Shown here piece after piece: positions 27,896-37,344 of a DNA stretch of 64,000 bases; the stretch's first letter is position 1, and every line of letters begins with the position of its first letter. Origin of the DNA: JAXLWB01 sp046328715. GTDB lineage: Bacteria > Chloroflexota > Anaerolineae > Caldilineales > Caldilineaceae. A program made the position numbers and the translations under genes. The stretch spans positions 62,001 to 126,000 of the forward strand of contig JAXLWB010000016.1 in the NCBI GenBank assembly GCA_046328715.1. Direction: 5' to 3'. Below the pieces are notes generated by a model that saw nothing but the letters and a program-made list of their open reading frames with translations, did not search any database and was not told the origin of the DNA.

Positions 27896-28078
27896 TTACT
27901 TTTTGGGAAAGACTAAATTGACGAGAAAGGGTGCGCCGCTCAGCAAGAAGTAAATGCCAATCAACATAAAAAGTAGATTGGGCGTCCAGCTAAAGGACAA
28001 CAGATCATAAAGGCCGTGGCCGATCCACAACAATCCAACCGCCTGAAATATTTTTGACAAGATCGCTCGCCGGTCCAT
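27896..28078 (-). CDS. Small two-helix membrane protein
   Basis: A 60-aa ORF with basic N-terminus (MDRRAILSKIF) and two hydrophobic segments (AVGLLWIGHGLYDLL and NLLFMLIGIYFLLSG), ending in KK. The pattern is typical of a real small membrane protein. Convergent with aspartate kinase. No family recognised. Confidence 0.55.
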   Translation of the reverse strand: MDRRAILSKIFQAVGLLWIGHGLYDLLSFSWTPNLLFMLIGIYFLLSGAPFLVNLVFPKK

Positions 28079-28122
28079 CGATTGATACCTACATTTTCTC
28101 GCTCATAAATACGGGTGTTCTG

Positions 28123-28164
28123 CATTCAGGTATAGTTCTTGCGCTATCAAACTATACCTGAATG
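28123..28164. repeat. Perfect 15-bp inverted repeat
   Basis: CATTCAGGTATAGTT (28123-28137) and AACTATACCTGAATG (28150-28164) around a 12-base loop, just upstream of the beta-helix gene. It could be an operator or one of the palindromic elements. The ATG inside the right arm is probably not the gene start. Confidence 0.6.
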
Positions 28165-28194
28165 GCAGCCCTTCGTAAAATAGGACCACCCAGA

Positions 28195-30687
28195 ATGAAC
28201 CCAACTGTTTTGATGACGTTGGCGCTAACCGTTTTACTACTCTCCAACCAACTAGCGCTAAGAGAACCAACCTTCACTACGACCTTTTACCTCGCCGAAA
28301 ATGGGAACGATGCCAACAGCGGGCGCGCTGCGGATCGGCCTTGGCGTACCTTAGAGCGGCTGCAAAGCGAAATCAACCAGGGTACTCTGCAACCAGGTGA
28401 TCAAATGTTGTTCGCACGTGGCTCCACCTTTACAGGCACACTTGTTTTGAACAGCAAGGTAAACGGAAGCGAGGGTCAGCCAATCACCTTTGCCGCTTAT
28501 GGTAGAGGTGCTGCACCTGTTATCAACGGGTTGTCTTCTTTGCACAACTGGCAAGCGCTGGGCAGTAAGCACTGGCAAGTTGTTTGTGACGATTGTACTG
28601 CCATTCCTGCTTTCTTATTGATCGATGGCGAACCCCAACCACTCGCCCGTTGGCCCAATCTGAATGAGGGCGACGAGGGTTATCGCTATTACAACGACTT
28701 TAGAGGAAGCATCAGCATCACCGATGAGACATTGCCGCCCGACAAAAACTGGGTTGGAGGCGAAGTTGTGCTGCGCTCAATTGCCTGGATTCTGGATCGA
28801 CTGCCCATCCTCGCCCAATCAGGTGGTACTCTCACCTTTTCGGTCTCATCGAGCTACGAGATCACGCCAGGTTGGGGCTACTTTATCCAGAATCATCTCA
28901 ACGCGCTCGATCAGGATGGAGAGTGGGTCTACGATGCGACCAGCAAGACCATCACGATTCAGTCAGGTGACGATCCCAATCAACATCGCATCGAGATCCC
29001 CAGCGAATCGAAATTGCTCACGATCCACAACGGCCAACATCTCGTCTTTCGGGATTTGGCACTGGTTGGTGCAGCCACCGATCTGGTGGAAGGCAACAAC
29101 TGTAGCGCAATCACATTTGAGCAGGTGAGCCTGCGTTATGCAGGCGATGAAGCATTCAACACGATCGATTGCGAACGGGTCACGCTACGAGACTCGCTAG
29201 TGCAGGATTCGATGAATGTCGGGCTGCGTATGGTGCCCTGTCCGCACTGTTTGGTAACGGGAACAAAGGTCGAACGAATCGGCCTGCTGGCGGGAATGGG
29301 CGGCAATGGCGACGGTCAATATTTTGCCACACAGTTGGGTGGCGAAGGTTTTGTCATCGAAAAAAGCGTTGTGAGCCACGTCGGCTATCTCGGCATTTCG
29401 CTTTACGGAGCCGCCACGGCACGCAACAATCTCATCGAGGATTTCAACCGAGTCAAGAATGATGGCGCAGGAATCTACACCTACAGGAGTAGCGACATCG
29501 CCATTCTCAGCAACATCGTCCGTGATGCGACGGGCAGCAAGGCGGGTAACGCCTGGGGTTCGGTGGCAACCAACGGCATCTATATCGATGACAACTCCGA
29601 GCAGGTGACGGTGAAGGGAAACAGTGTTGCCAACATCGGCAGTGCGGGTATCTATTTGCACAATACACGCAACGTCACCGTGACCGAGAATCTTGTCTAC
29701 AATGCTGGCGAAGCCGGAATCACACTAACAGACGACGAACTAGGCGACTATGCACTAGAGAACACTTTGCTCCGCCAAAATCAAGTTACCGTACACAATG
29801 TGCCGATGATCCAAATCCAAAGCAACCTTTCCGATAACCTCTTCGATACGCTAGGTACAATCGACGAAAATCGCTTCTGCGATCCCTTTGCCGACCCCGT
29901 CTTTTCGGTGAACTTGCCCACGATTGGAGCAAGGACAAAGAGTCTTGCCCCATGGCAAAACAATCCCGGCTATGATCGCGCCTCAACCCTTTGCCCAGAT
30001 CGTTACCCTGAGCGCACGATCAGCGGCACGCCAGGAGCCAACATCGTCAACAATGGCAACTTTGACAACAATCTAGACGCCTGGTTCGGCTGGCCGGATG
30101 ATACGCTTGATGCCCGTTGGGAAAACGATCGGCTAGAAGGTGGCAGTTTGTGGCTGGGCTTCAAGGGAAGTTCCAACTGGTTTCACTATGACACGGTGAT
30201 TGGCCCAGTGCAAAAAGGCCAGACCTACCGATTGCGTTTTCATGGGCTGAGCTTGGAAGGAACACCCTCGCTCAAGGTCTATCTACGACAACTGGGTGAG
30301 CCGTACGCAATGCTGAGTCAGTCGCCTCTGGTGCCGCTCGATCAGGCGGCGCAAGATTTCACCTTCTACTTCGAAGTCAACGCAGGTGAAGCGGAGACGA
30401 TCCTGGTCTTTGAAATGGATGCACCGGGCAGCACGGTTGGCATTGACAATGTTGTATTGCAGGCAGTCGATGCGCCGCCTGTGCTGCTCAAAGATGTAGC
30501 ACGCTTTGAAACAAATCCCGGCGACGAGATGAGAGTGCTCACTCTCGATAGAAATTATCGCACTGTCGAAGGCACACTGTATCCTTCAGGAAGCTCGCTG
30601 CAACTTGCGCCGTATCAATCGGTGGTGCTATTGCCGGTGGACGAGCGCAACGTGGCAAATCTTCACCTGCCGTTGGTATATCGTTGA
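28195..30687 (+). CDS. Secreted right-handed beta-helix protein with carbohydrate-binding-like domain
   Basis: An 830-aa exported protein. After a signal segment (TVLMTLALTVLLLSNQLA) it has the start typical of parallel beta-helix polysaccharide lyases/hydrolases (TTFYLAENGNDANSGR...PWRTLERLQ). PbH1-type coils run through about 290-560 (NNLIEDF, NIVRDA, NSVANIGSAGIYL, NLVYNAGEAGI). A jelly-roll, CBM4/9-like region (about 620-770, starting NIVNNGNFD) follows, and the tail ends NLHLPLVYR. A polysaccharide-cleaving role outside the cell is likely. ATG at 28195 has AGGA upstream. Confidence 0.85.
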   Translation: MNPTVLMTLALTVLLLSNQLALREPTFTTTFYLAENGNDANSGRAADRPWRTLERLQSEINQGTLQPGDQMLFARGSTFTGTLVLNSKVNGSEGQPITFAAYGRGAAPVINGLSSLHNWQALGSKHWQVVCDDCTAIPAFLLIDGEPQPLARWPNLNEGDEGYRYYNDFRGSISITDETLPPDKNWVGGEVVLRSIAWILDRLPILAQSGGTLTFSVSSSYEITPGWGYFIQNHLNALDQDGEWVYDATSKTITIQSGDDPNQHRIEIPSESKLLTIHNGQHLVFRDLALVGAATDLVEGNNCSAITFEQVSLRYAGDEAFNTIDCERVTLRDSLVQDSMNVGLRMVPCPHCLVTGTKVERIGLLAGMGGNGDGQYFATQLGGEGFVIEKSVVSHVGYLGISLYGAATARNNLIEDFNRVKNDGAGIYTYRSSDIAILSNIVRDATGSKAGNAWGSVATNGIYIDDNSEQVTVKGNSVANIGSAGIYLHNTRNVTVTENLVYNAGEAGITLTDDELGDYALENTLLRQNQVTVHNVPMIQIQSNLSDNLFDTLGTIDENRFCDPFADPVFSVNLPTIGARTKSLAPWQNNPGYDRASTLCPDRYPERTISGTPGANIVNNGNFDNNLDAWFGWPDDTLDARWENDRLEGGSLWLGFKGSSNWFHYDTVIGPVQKGQTYRLRFHGLSLEGTPSLKVYLRQLGEPYAMLSQSPLVPLDQAAQDFTFYFEVNAGEAETILVFEMDAPGSTVGIDNVVLQAVDAPPVLLKDVARFETNPGDEMRVLTLDRNYRTVEGTLYPSGSSLQLAPYQSVVLLPVDERNVANLHLPLVYR

Positions 30688-30709
30688 GCAGCGCAACAGC
30701 CACACAAGC

Positions 30710-31984
30710 CTAACTCCACCAAATGGGCAGTCCAAGCCCTTCAAAGTGCGGATTAGTTTTGTAATAGGGACCCGGCACAAAGGGAAAACGCTCTTCCAGA
30801 TCGTCGATTAGCTCAACCCCATAGCCCGGCTTGTCGGGAATGGTGAGAACACCATTCTGGATCGGATAGGGCTCTTTGAAGATCTCCCACTTGAGTGGAT
30901 TGTAGGTTTGGTTGAGTTCGCACATGTGGCCGCAGGGTACACCGGCTACGAGATGGATATTGGCAATGGTGGTCAGCCCGCCCACCCAGTTGTGCGGACA
31001 ATACATCTGTCCATGCTCGTGAATGGTCTGACCAATGTACCAGCCTTCCGTAATCCCGGTCAGATTGGCATCGGTCTGGATAATGTTCATCGCCCCGGTC
31101 GCTACGTAGGGCTTCACCTGATAGCGATTCCACATACTTTCACCACCCGAGACCATGACCGAGGGCATCGCCTCATTGATGGCGATATGTTTCTGCAGCG
31201 CCAGCGGATCGCTCCACTCGATCGGCTCCTCGTACCAGTAAAACTTCAGCGCTTCTAAGACCGGACAGAGCTGATTGAGGATCGTCTCAAAATCCCAGGG
31301 AAACTTTTCAAGCACGAGTTTAAAGTCTGGCCCCACGGCGGCGCGCAACCGTTCCAAAATGCCCACATAACGTTCCATGCTCATGCCGCTCTGACGCCAA
31401 CTGGTGCCGTTGCGAAACTTGAAGGTATCGTAACCGGCCTCCTTGTAACGAAGCGCTTCTTCGATCAGCTCAGCTTCGCCGTTATCATACCAGGCATGGG
31501 ACACGCCACCGCTGGCATAGATCTTTACCTGGTTGGACGGATTGGAAGCGCTGGAGATCAATTTGTAAACCGGTTGACCCAAGGCTTTGCCGATGATATC
31601 CCACAACGCATTGTTCACCCCAGCCCAAGCCCCTTCCGCCGTGGCATTGTGCCCCTGGTTATTGGTGAGAAAGTCAACATCAAAGACATTGCGCCCTTTG
31701 AGCAGTGGCGCAATAAATTGATCGGTGTACGCTTTCAGCTTGTCCGGTCCACGGTAGGGGCTACCCTCGGCAATGCCGACAATGCCCACGTTGGTAAAGA
31801 TCTGCACCAGTGCGGCGTCGGCTTTCCAGACATAAAGCCCACCACAGCGCCACAGATATTCACCATCGTGTTGGTAGGAAAGCGGTGTCACCTTGATGTC
31901 GGTGATGGTAATGTTCTGGCGGGGTAAGCCTTGTGCAGGGTGATCCCGATGCTCTTGGGTGGCGGCTTGATTCTGAAGTGGCAT
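30710..31984 (-). CDS. Enolase-superfamily (mandelate racemase/muconate lactonizing) enzyme
   Basis: A 424-aa protein. An N-terminal capping domain is followed by a barrel with KFRNGT (Lys-x-Arg type base), LVLEKFPWDF, YEEPIEW, SGGESMWNRY and NIIQTDANLTGITEG. CPHNWVGGLTT follows near the end with a candidate histidine. These carry the metal-binding acids (E, E/D, E) and general bases of the MR subgroup, which includes many sugar-acid dehydratases. It is the last gene of a minus-strand run and starts 12 bases after the HXXEE gene. Confidence 0.88.
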   Translation of the reverse strand: MPLQNQAATQEHRDHPAQGLPRQNITITDIKVTPLSYQHDGEYLWRCGGLYVWKADAALVQIFTNVGIVGIAEGSPYRGPDKLKAYTDQFIAPLLKGRNVFDVDFLTNNQGHNATAEGAWAGVNNALWDIIGKALGQPVYKLISSASNPSNQVKIYASGGVSHAWYDNGEAELIEEALRYKEAGYDTFKFRNGTSWRQSGMSMERYVGILERLRAAVGPDFKLVLEKFPWDFETILNQLCPVLEALKFYWYEEPIEWSDPLALQKHIAINEAMPSVMVSGGESMWNRYQVKPYVATGAMNIIQTDANLTGITEGWYIGQTIHEHGQMYCPHNWVGGLTTIANIHLVAGVPCGHMCELNQTYNPLKWEIFKEPYPIQNGVLTIPDKPGYGVELIDDLEERFPFVPGPYYKTNPHFEGLGLPIWWS

Positions 31985-31996
31985 GATGATCCGTCC

Positions 31997-32620
31997 TTAT
32001 TTTTTCGAGTTTGGCAACAAACAGCGTTCTGGGAAGATAAATTCACTATTTTCATCCTTGAGCCAGTCAATTAGCTTCAGGATACCTACATAATTGAGCA
32101 CAATACCGAGGACGATACCCAATCCCCACTCCCCAGGCGAAGCGAGATTCCCTTGCAGCACGAGCCAAAAGAAGCGGACGACAATGGGCACAAACAGAAA
32201 AATGGCGGTCAACATCCCCGGATTGTAGAGCGTTCTACCTCGGATGTTGAAGAGAAAGGTGTGGGCGATGAAGTTGCCAGCCGAAACCAGAAGGGTGGCA
32301 ATCGCCAGCCAGAGCAATCGTTCGCTAAACACTGCGGCCAGCAGGTAAAAGAGCCAGCCCACAACCACATTGACGATCAGTGCCGTGTTGGCATTGAGTG
32401 GGTAGCGATCCGGCTGTTTGCTGCCGAACATGACGACATTCATCATACCGGGGAAGTAGCCGGGATAGCGATACTCCTCGAATTGATGCAGAAAAAGCGA
32501 TAGTAAGCTCACCCAAAGCAGCCAAGAAAGTGGGGTCAAGCTGCCGATGAGCAAATAGATGCCCACGATGAGCGCAAGAATAAAACCAATATCAAACCAA
32601 TGCTGTCGAAGCGTGTTCAT
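31997..32620 (-). CDS. HXXEE-domain membrane protein
   Basis: A 207-aa multi-pass membrane protein with six or so helices. It contains the family motif HQFEEY near residue 45 and a conserved N-x-x-x-H region (NFIAHTF). HXXEE proteins have no proven function; the His/Glu pair within the membrane suggests metal or lipid chemistry. It is tightly packed between the shikimate-dehydrogenase-like gene (15 bases) and the enolase-superfamily gene (12 bases), implying cotranscription. Confidence 0.82.
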   Translation of the reverse strand: MNTLRQHWFDIGFILALIVGIYLLIGSLTPLSWLLWVSLLSLFLHQFEEYRYPGYFPGMMNVVMFGSKQPDRYPLNANTALIVNVVVGWLFYLLAAVFSERLLWLAIATLLVSAGNFIAHTFLFNIRGRTLYNPGMLTAIFLFVPIVVRFFWLVLQGNLASPGEWGLGIVLGIVLNYVGILKLIDWLKDENSEFIFPERCLLPNSKK

Positions 32621-32635
32621 ATTCTATCCTACACG

Positions 32636-33568
32636 TTAGCGCAGATCCTCGGCCACGGCGGCCAATTGGGCAAAGAGTTCATTCGTCAATTCAATCTGCA
32701 ACACCTCGGCAATCACCCGTGTCCAGCCATGCAGAAAGTAGACCCAACCATCCTCGACTCGCAGGTTACGCGCTTGCTGTTGGCGTAATGCCTGGTGTAG
32801 AAAGTCCAACTCGCCCCGATAGTTGAATTCCCAAGCAATGCCATCTTGTGGGAAGAGGCTCGCATCGGTAATCGGTGAACCTGGCAGATCCTTGCCCATG
32901 CCCGTGGCGTTGATCACCAGGCTTCCAGTGGGCAAGTTTGCCATCAAGGCATCGTTACGCCGTGGATCGCTGTTGACGATGGTCTCGATCCCCAACTCAC
33001 TGCCCACCTGCGCCACCATTGCCGCCAGGTGATCGAGCCGAGCCTGGCTGCGATCAACGGCAACAAAGCGCAGCGGACGCTCGCCCATCTCCGCCCGGCT
33101 GATCAAGTTCAGTAATAAGGCCGATGCCGCCCCGCCTGCGCCCAAACAGAGCAACTCTGCACCTGTTCGCCCAAAGTAATCGGGGCCGACAATCGAATCG
33201 AGCGTAATCCCCGCTGTGATCGGATCGAGGGCATGACCTTTCAGCCGTCCATCGTGTTTGGAGATGCAGGAAAGCTCATGCGTCAGTTGCGCAAAGTTAT
33301 CAAAGCCGTCGAACAGGTCGTGCGTGGCGGCGTAGAGGTCCATCTTGTGCGTCGTCACCAGCCCGCCGATGCAGAGCGGGTCCTCCTTGATTTGGGCTAC
33401 CGTAGTGCGATAAGCTTCCGGATCATCGTGCAGCCGGTGGTCAATGCCTTCGATCACCACCTCTGGCCGCCCCAACACCTCCATCCATCGAGGGAAGATT
33501 CTCATAATCGAAGACTTACTGGTCGTAACGCCGATAAAGTAGAAGGTAGGTTTGCTTTTGCGAATCAT
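32636..33568 (-). CDS. Shikimate/quinate dehydrogenase-like oxidoreductase
   Basis: A 310-aa protein with the AroE plan. The N-terminal substrate domain has TTSKSS (pocket serines) and VTTHKMDLY with the catalytic lysine. DPITAG is followed by a Rossmann domain (CLGAGGAASALLLNL) and an NATGMGKDLPGSP loop. The unusual substrate loop and catabolic neighbours suggest a non-biosynthetic dehydrogenase acting on a shikimate-like or sugar-acid substrate. Confidence 0.85.
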   Translation of the reverse strand: MIRKSKPTFYFIGVTTSKSSIMRIFPRWMEVLGRPEVVIEGIDHRLHDDPEAYRTTVAQIKEDPLCIGGLVTTHKMDLYAATHDLFDGFDNFAQLTHELSCISKHDGRLKGHALDPITAGITLDSIVGPDYFGRTGAELLCLGAGGAASALLLNLISRAEMGERPLRFVAVDRSQARLDHLAAMVAQVGSELGIETIVNSDPRRNDALMANLPTGSLVINATGMGKDLPGSPITDASLFPQDGIAWEFNYRGELDFLHQALRQQQARNLRVEDGWVYFLHGWTRVIAEVLQIELTNELFAQLAAVAEDLR

Positions 33569-33576
33569 GGGTCAGT

Positions 33577-33626
33577 GGACAGTGGGACAGCAGGACAGTG
33601 AACACTAATTTACTGTCCCACTGTCC
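33577..33626. repeat. Octamer-array hairpin (unit GGGACAGT)
   Basis: The left array is GTGGACA GTGGGACA GCAGGACA GTGAACA. GGACAGTGGGACAG (33577-33590) pairs perfectly with CTGTCCCACTGTCC (33613-33626). It fills the 65-base gap between two minus-strand genes. Confidence 0.8.
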
Positions 33627-33633
33627 TACTGAT

Positions 33634-34212
33634 TTACTCAGCGCGCCAGCGTGGATTATCAACAATCTCCGCCTTGCCGTCGCGCTCGACGATCAGCTTG
33701 CGGAAGCCCTGCTTTTCGATTGTGCCGTAGTCGTGACCGGCGTTGCCAGGGTAGACAAAGTAGAAGACCAGGTCTTCACTGGCACTGGTGTTGACCGAAC
33801 GGTGGGCCCAACGAGGCGGCACATAGAGCACATGACCGGCGCGAAATTCCTCCACGGCCCACTCGCCTTCCGGCGTTTCCATGACCATGAGTCCCTGCCC
33901 CTTCAAGCAGTAGTAGACCTCGCCTGTCTCCAACACGGCGTGGAAGTGCCCCTTGGTCATAAAATATTCATCGCCTACCTTGCCAGGATGGACAATCGAC
34001 ATGCCATTCGGCAATTCGCCAGCATGGTGCGGGCGACGGATCTCGTAGACTTCGTAGAGCAGTGTATCTTCCTGCGCCAGTTGGCGTTGGTAGGCGTCCC
34101 CATCCAGGTAATAATTCGCCATGTCCGAAAGTCGGCGCGTGGTGTAACTGTCGTAGTAGTCGAGTTTGTTCTCGGCCAAGTTGACGGCAAAGGTAAAGGG
34201 AGTTGATTTCAT
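33634..34212 (-). CDS. Cupin-type glucose-6-phosphate isomerase
   Basis: A 192-aa single-domain cupin of the archaeal/bacterial cupin PGI family. The metal motif is TKGHFHAVLETGEVYYCLKG (two His, one Glu), with a distant histidine in PPRWAHRSVN. It interconverts glucose-6-phosphate and fructose-6-phosphate and is unrelated to the classical PGI. ATG at 34212 was chosen over 34230, which lacks a ribosome site. Neighbouring genes suggest it serves a sugar-utilisation operon. Confidence 0.88.
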   Translation of the reverse strand: MKSTPFTFAVNLAENKLDYYDSYTTRRLSDMANYYLDGDAYQRQLAQEDTLLYEVYEIRRPHHAGELPNGMSIVHPGKVGDEYFMTKGHFHAVLETGEVYYCLKGQGLMVMETPEGEWAVEEFRAGHVLYVPPRWAHRSVNTSASEDLVFYFVYPGNAGHDYGTIEKQGFRKLIVERDGKAEIVDNPRWRAE

Positions 34213-34273
34213 TACTTTGTGACCTACCATTATTTTATGTTAACGCTGTACAACTCAAATCAATCAATAGCAT

Positions 34274-34437
34274 CCGTGTTGCCTGATTTCCGTGTTTACG
34301 AAAAAAGGATTTGTAAACACGGAAATCAGGCAACACGGAATCTTTATTCATCGGGCTTCGACGTGTCCTTCGACAAGCTCAGGACACGGACACTGAGCCT
34401 GTCGAGGTGCAGCCGAAAGTTTGAGGCGCAGCTTCGT
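34274..34437. repeat. Composite palindromic repeat, copy 1 (CCGTGTT family)
   Basis: CCGTGTTGCCTGATTTCCG and on (34274-34299) is a perfect 26-bp complement of 34313-34338 around a 13-base loop. Next to it lies 34339-34437, which contains CCTTCGACAAGCTCAGGAC between TCGACGTG and TCGAGGTG. The whole unit recurs in opposite orientation at 52155-52324 and in part at 46779-46860. Confidence 0.85.
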
Positions 34438-35924
34438 TAGATTGCTACATTCCACTCATAAAATGACTGTCTCGCCAGTTTGAACTCACTCGGATCCCGG
34501 CTGATGCTACAGGCACCACCGCTGTCCACCGGAATAATCTGCGCGCTAACCGGCTCGTAGGCAGCACGTGGGGCGACTGAACCTTTGGCGACCAGGATGC
34601 GCTGTTGTTGCGGCACGATGCCAGCGTAGGTCAGTTGGTGAATGCTCATCGGCGGCGTGCGTTTGCTGTCGAGCAGAAGCAGCCCCGCTCGTTTGCTAGG
34701 ATCGCTGCGTTTGGGCACTTCAATTACGGCGGTTAAGCCCTGATCCCAATAGCGACCACCGCCGTGACGCCGTTCCGTTTCTTCGTATTTGCCGTCAGAC
34801 AGGGTACGCACGCGACCGTGGATCGGCAGCGTCGGACCGTGCATCTTATCGGTCTTGCCACCCACTTGTAGATCAACCTCCGCAGCGATCCCTGCCTGGA
34901 AGCAGCTTTGTACCGATTCGGGGTCATAGATCGCCATCGCCCAACCATCAGCGTCCTGCTCGATCAACTCTCTGAGGATGATCGTCGAATCACCCGCACT
35001 GCCGCCGCCGATGTTGTCGCCCATGTCCATGAAGGAGACCGGCACCTTGTCCGTCTGCATCGCCTGGCGCACCGCTTCGGCGGGCGTGGCAATCTGTGGA
35101 AGCAACTGCTCACGGGCGGCCCACATCTGGTCACCGAGTCTGTCGGCTGCTTGTTGAGCAAGTTCGGTATTGCCATCGGCGACGACGACAATCGACGGTC
35201 CCATAAAGGGCACGTCGGCATATTGATAGCCGGCGGCGATGCTGGTGGCGAGGATGCCAGGTTGACTTTCCAGTTCGATAGCAGCCTGCATCAACGGCTG
35301 CATCGGCCCGCTGTTGGTGTTGTGGAAGGCGATGTTGAAAAGCACCTCCGGCTTGACAATCGCACTGACCGGCTTGACCTCGCCGCGTACGGTGCGCACC
35401 ATCAATTCAGCCGCTTGCAGACCGCGCTCGGGCTGGTCAATGTGCGGACAGGTCTTATAGATGATCAGCGCCGTGGCATCCTGCACCAGTTGCGGCGGCA
35501 CATTGCCGTGATAGTCGTGGGTCACAATCACTGGGAAGCCAGGGCCTACCACCTCACGCACGCGGCGCACGACCTCGCCGTCGGCCTGCGGGAAGTGCTC
35601 AGCCACCATCGCCCCGTGCAGCGACAACAACAACCCGTCAATGGTGGGCAACTCGGCGCGCAGCCGCTCCAATAGCTCGCCGACCAAAGTCTCGAATGCC
35701 TCTACGGTCACTCTGCCCGCGGGCGTGGCATCGGCAGCGAGCAGTGGGGCGAGTTCAAAATCATACTCCTCGGCTCCAGCAATATAACCCGCCACCTCGT
35801 GAAAGGTCGGTTTGTAGCGCTCGACCATTTCCGCACCCCGGAAAACTCGAAAGTCCGCCAGCGTGGTCGGGTGGGAGGCAAAGGTGTTTGATTCGTGCAT
35901 CAGCGAAGCGATGGCGATGCGCAT
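34437..35924 (-). CDS. M81 family metallopeptidase (MlrC-like)
   Basis: A 495-aa protein of the microcystinase C (MlrC) family. The N-terminus reads RIAIASLMHESNTF. The first domain holds LLLSLHGAM and VTHDYHGN (metal ligands), followed by IYKTCPHID, DMGDNIGGGSAGDST and a C-terminal MlrC_C domain. Members hydrolyse linear peptides or other amides using zinc. The same-strand genes downstream in transcription act on sugars and acids, so the true substrate may be a small amide. Confidence 0.9.
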   Translation of the reverse strand: MRIAIASLMHESNTFASHPTTLADFRVFRGAEMVERYKPTFHEVAGYIAGAEEYDFELAPLLAADATPAGRVTVEAFETLVGELLERLRAELPTIDGLLLSLHGAMVAEHFPQADGEVVRRVREVVGPGFPVIVTHDYHGNVPPQLVQDATALIIYKTCPHIDQPERGLQAAELMVRTVRGEVKPVSAIVKPEVLFNIAFHNTNSGPMQPLMQAAIELESQPGILATSIAAGYQYADVPFMGPSIVVVADGNTELAQQAADRLGDQMWAAREQLLPQIATPAEAVRQAMQTDKVPVSFMDMGDNIGGGSAGDSTIILRELIEQDADGWAMAIYDPESVQSCFQAGIAAEVDLQVGGKTDKMHGPTLPIHGRVRTLSDGKYEETERRHGGGRYWDQGLTAVIEVPKRSDPSKRAGLLLLDSKRTPPMSIHQLTYAGIVPQQQRILVAKGSVAPRAAYEPVSAQIIPVDSGGACSISRDPSEFKLARQSFYEWNVAI

Positions 35925-35943
35925 GAGGGCGGCTCCTTTGGTT

Positions 35944-35971
35944 GAGATTGGAGATTAGAGATTGGGAGATT
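35944..35971. repeat. Orphan heptamer array (unit GAGATTR)
   Basis: GAGATTG GAGATTA GAGATTG GGAGATT: four abutting heptamers without a matching complementary arm nearby. It is a single arm of the hairpin type seen at 7954 and 9639. The rest of the 361-base gap (35925-36285) holds only the palindrome at 36171. Confidence 0.75.
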
Positions 35972-36170
35972 TTGCGATTGAATCTTATGACTGCTGACAG
36001 TATAGCACACCAGCCAGCCTATCCAGAATTGAAAAACGTACCCTGTGGAAGAAGTATCCACGACTCCATCTGGGCTTTTACATCTCTCTTGACACCACCC
36101 CTATTTCGCCACATAATAGCGTTAATTTCATGTAGATTATCAATTATTTGCGGTAGCTGCCTAGTCTCCC

Positions 36171-36234
36171 GTAGAGACGCGGATATCAGGAAGCGCTGAT
36201 CGTTTGTATCTGGCCGATTGATCCGCGTCTCTAC
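36171..36234. repeat. GAGACGCGGAT palindrome, copy 1
   Basis: GTAGAGACGCGGAT (36171-36184) is the perfect complement of 36221-36234. After the left arm comes ATCAGGAAGCGCTGATC. The same family occurs at 47151 and 56590. Confidence 0.8.
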
Positions 36235-36285
36235 GCTTGTGTAGTTACCGACTTTCTAAACTATTCTGCCCGCGGAGAATGCTTC

Positions 36286-37344
36286 ATGCCCCACTCCTTT
36301 GCCACCACCGCCAACCTTACCTGCGCCCATTGCCACCAACCCTATACCGCTGATCTTTGGTTGATCGTCGATGTGGACGAACGCCCTGACTTGGCTGAGC
36401 GTATCCGTACCGGTACCTTGCAGGAGATTCACTGTCCGCACTGCATAACCGCCCAGCAGGTCAATGCACCATTGCTGGTTGTACGCGCCAACAAGCAACC
36501 CCCGCTGGTTTTTGTGCCAGTTGACGGGGCGACACCCCAAGAAAATCAACAGACAGTCGACCAACTGGTGGCACTATTGCGCCACAATATGGGGACTGCC
36601 TGGCAGGAGGCTTGGCTCGACCAGTCGGATACCTTGCACTGGGATAGGACAGAAAGCACATCTGCTGAAGTGCCTGATCAGCAGGATGCGCAGGCACTCC
36701 CCGCTTCACTACAAGCCATCTTACAAGGGATCGTTCAACTTACCCGTATCACTGACATGCCACGACGGGTTGAATTATGCCAGGCTGCTCTGAACCAAAT
36801 TGAACGCAGCCAAAACCCGCCGCTTTGGGCCGCCCTGCAAGGCGAGTTGGGCAACAGTTTGGCACAAAACCCACAGGGATCACGCCGAGAATCTGGAACG
36901 CGCCATCGCCGCCTACGAGCAAGCCTTGCAAGTGATGACCCGCCAAGCCATGCCCGTCGAGTGGGCCACCACCACCATGAACCTGGCAACCGCCTACAAA
37001 AATCGCATCCGCGGCGAGCGCGCCGAGAATCTGGAACGCGCCATCGCCGCCTACGAGCAAGCCTTGCAGGTGAGGACACGCCAAGCCATGCCCGTCGACT
37101 GGGCACAAACCACCATGAACCTGGCAAACGCCTACAAAAATCGCATCCGCGGCGAGCGCGCCGAGAATCTGGAACGCGCCATCGCCGCCTACGAGCAAGC
37201 CTTGCAAGTGATGACCCGCCAAGCCATGCCCGTCGAGTGGGCCACCACCACCAGCAACCTGGCAACCGCCTACTATTCTCGCATCCGCGGCGACGCCGAG
37301 AATCTGGAACGCCATCGCCGCCTACGAGCAAGCCTTGCAGGTGA
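36286..37344 (+). CDS. CpXC-domain N-terminal part of a CpXC-TPR-CHAT protein (frameshifted)
   Basis: Only about the first 200 codons are meaningful. Residues 1-120 form a CpXC domain: CAHCHQPYTADLWLIVDVDE then HCPHC, two CxxC knuckles likely binding zinc. A helical linker (LQAILQGIVQL...LCQAALNQIER) leads into the TPR array. Near 36885 the frame breaks: the repeats continue in another frame (DHAENLERAIAAYEQAL from 36889). The tail of this ORF (rich in RRLRASL and SHARR) is an out-of-frame reading of the repeat. The intact protein would run on to 39962, about 1,200 aa, ending in the CHAT protease. Either a recent frameshift or assembly error in the repeats explains the break. Confidence 0.7.
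   Translation: MPHSFATTANLTCAHCHQPYTADLWLIVDVDERPDLAERIRTGTLQEIHCPHCITAQQVNAPLLVVRANKQPPLVFVPVDGATPQENQQTVDQLVALLRHNMGTAWQEAWLDQSDTLHWDRTESTSAEVPDQQDAQALPASLQAILQGIVQLTRITDMPRRVELCQAALNQIERSQNPPLWAALQGELGNSLAQNPQGSRRESGTRHRRLRASLASDDPPSHARRVGHHHHEPGNRLQKSHPRRARRESGTRHRRLRASLAGEDTPSHARRLGTNHHEPGKRLQKSHPRRARRESGTRHRRLRASLASDDPPSHARRVGHHHQQPGNRLLFSHPRRRRESGTPSPPTSKPCR

Noticed and set aside
34908..35675. 255-aa plus-strand ORF opposite the M81 peptidase
   Set aside because: Shadow ORF; the M81 frame carries all family motifs.
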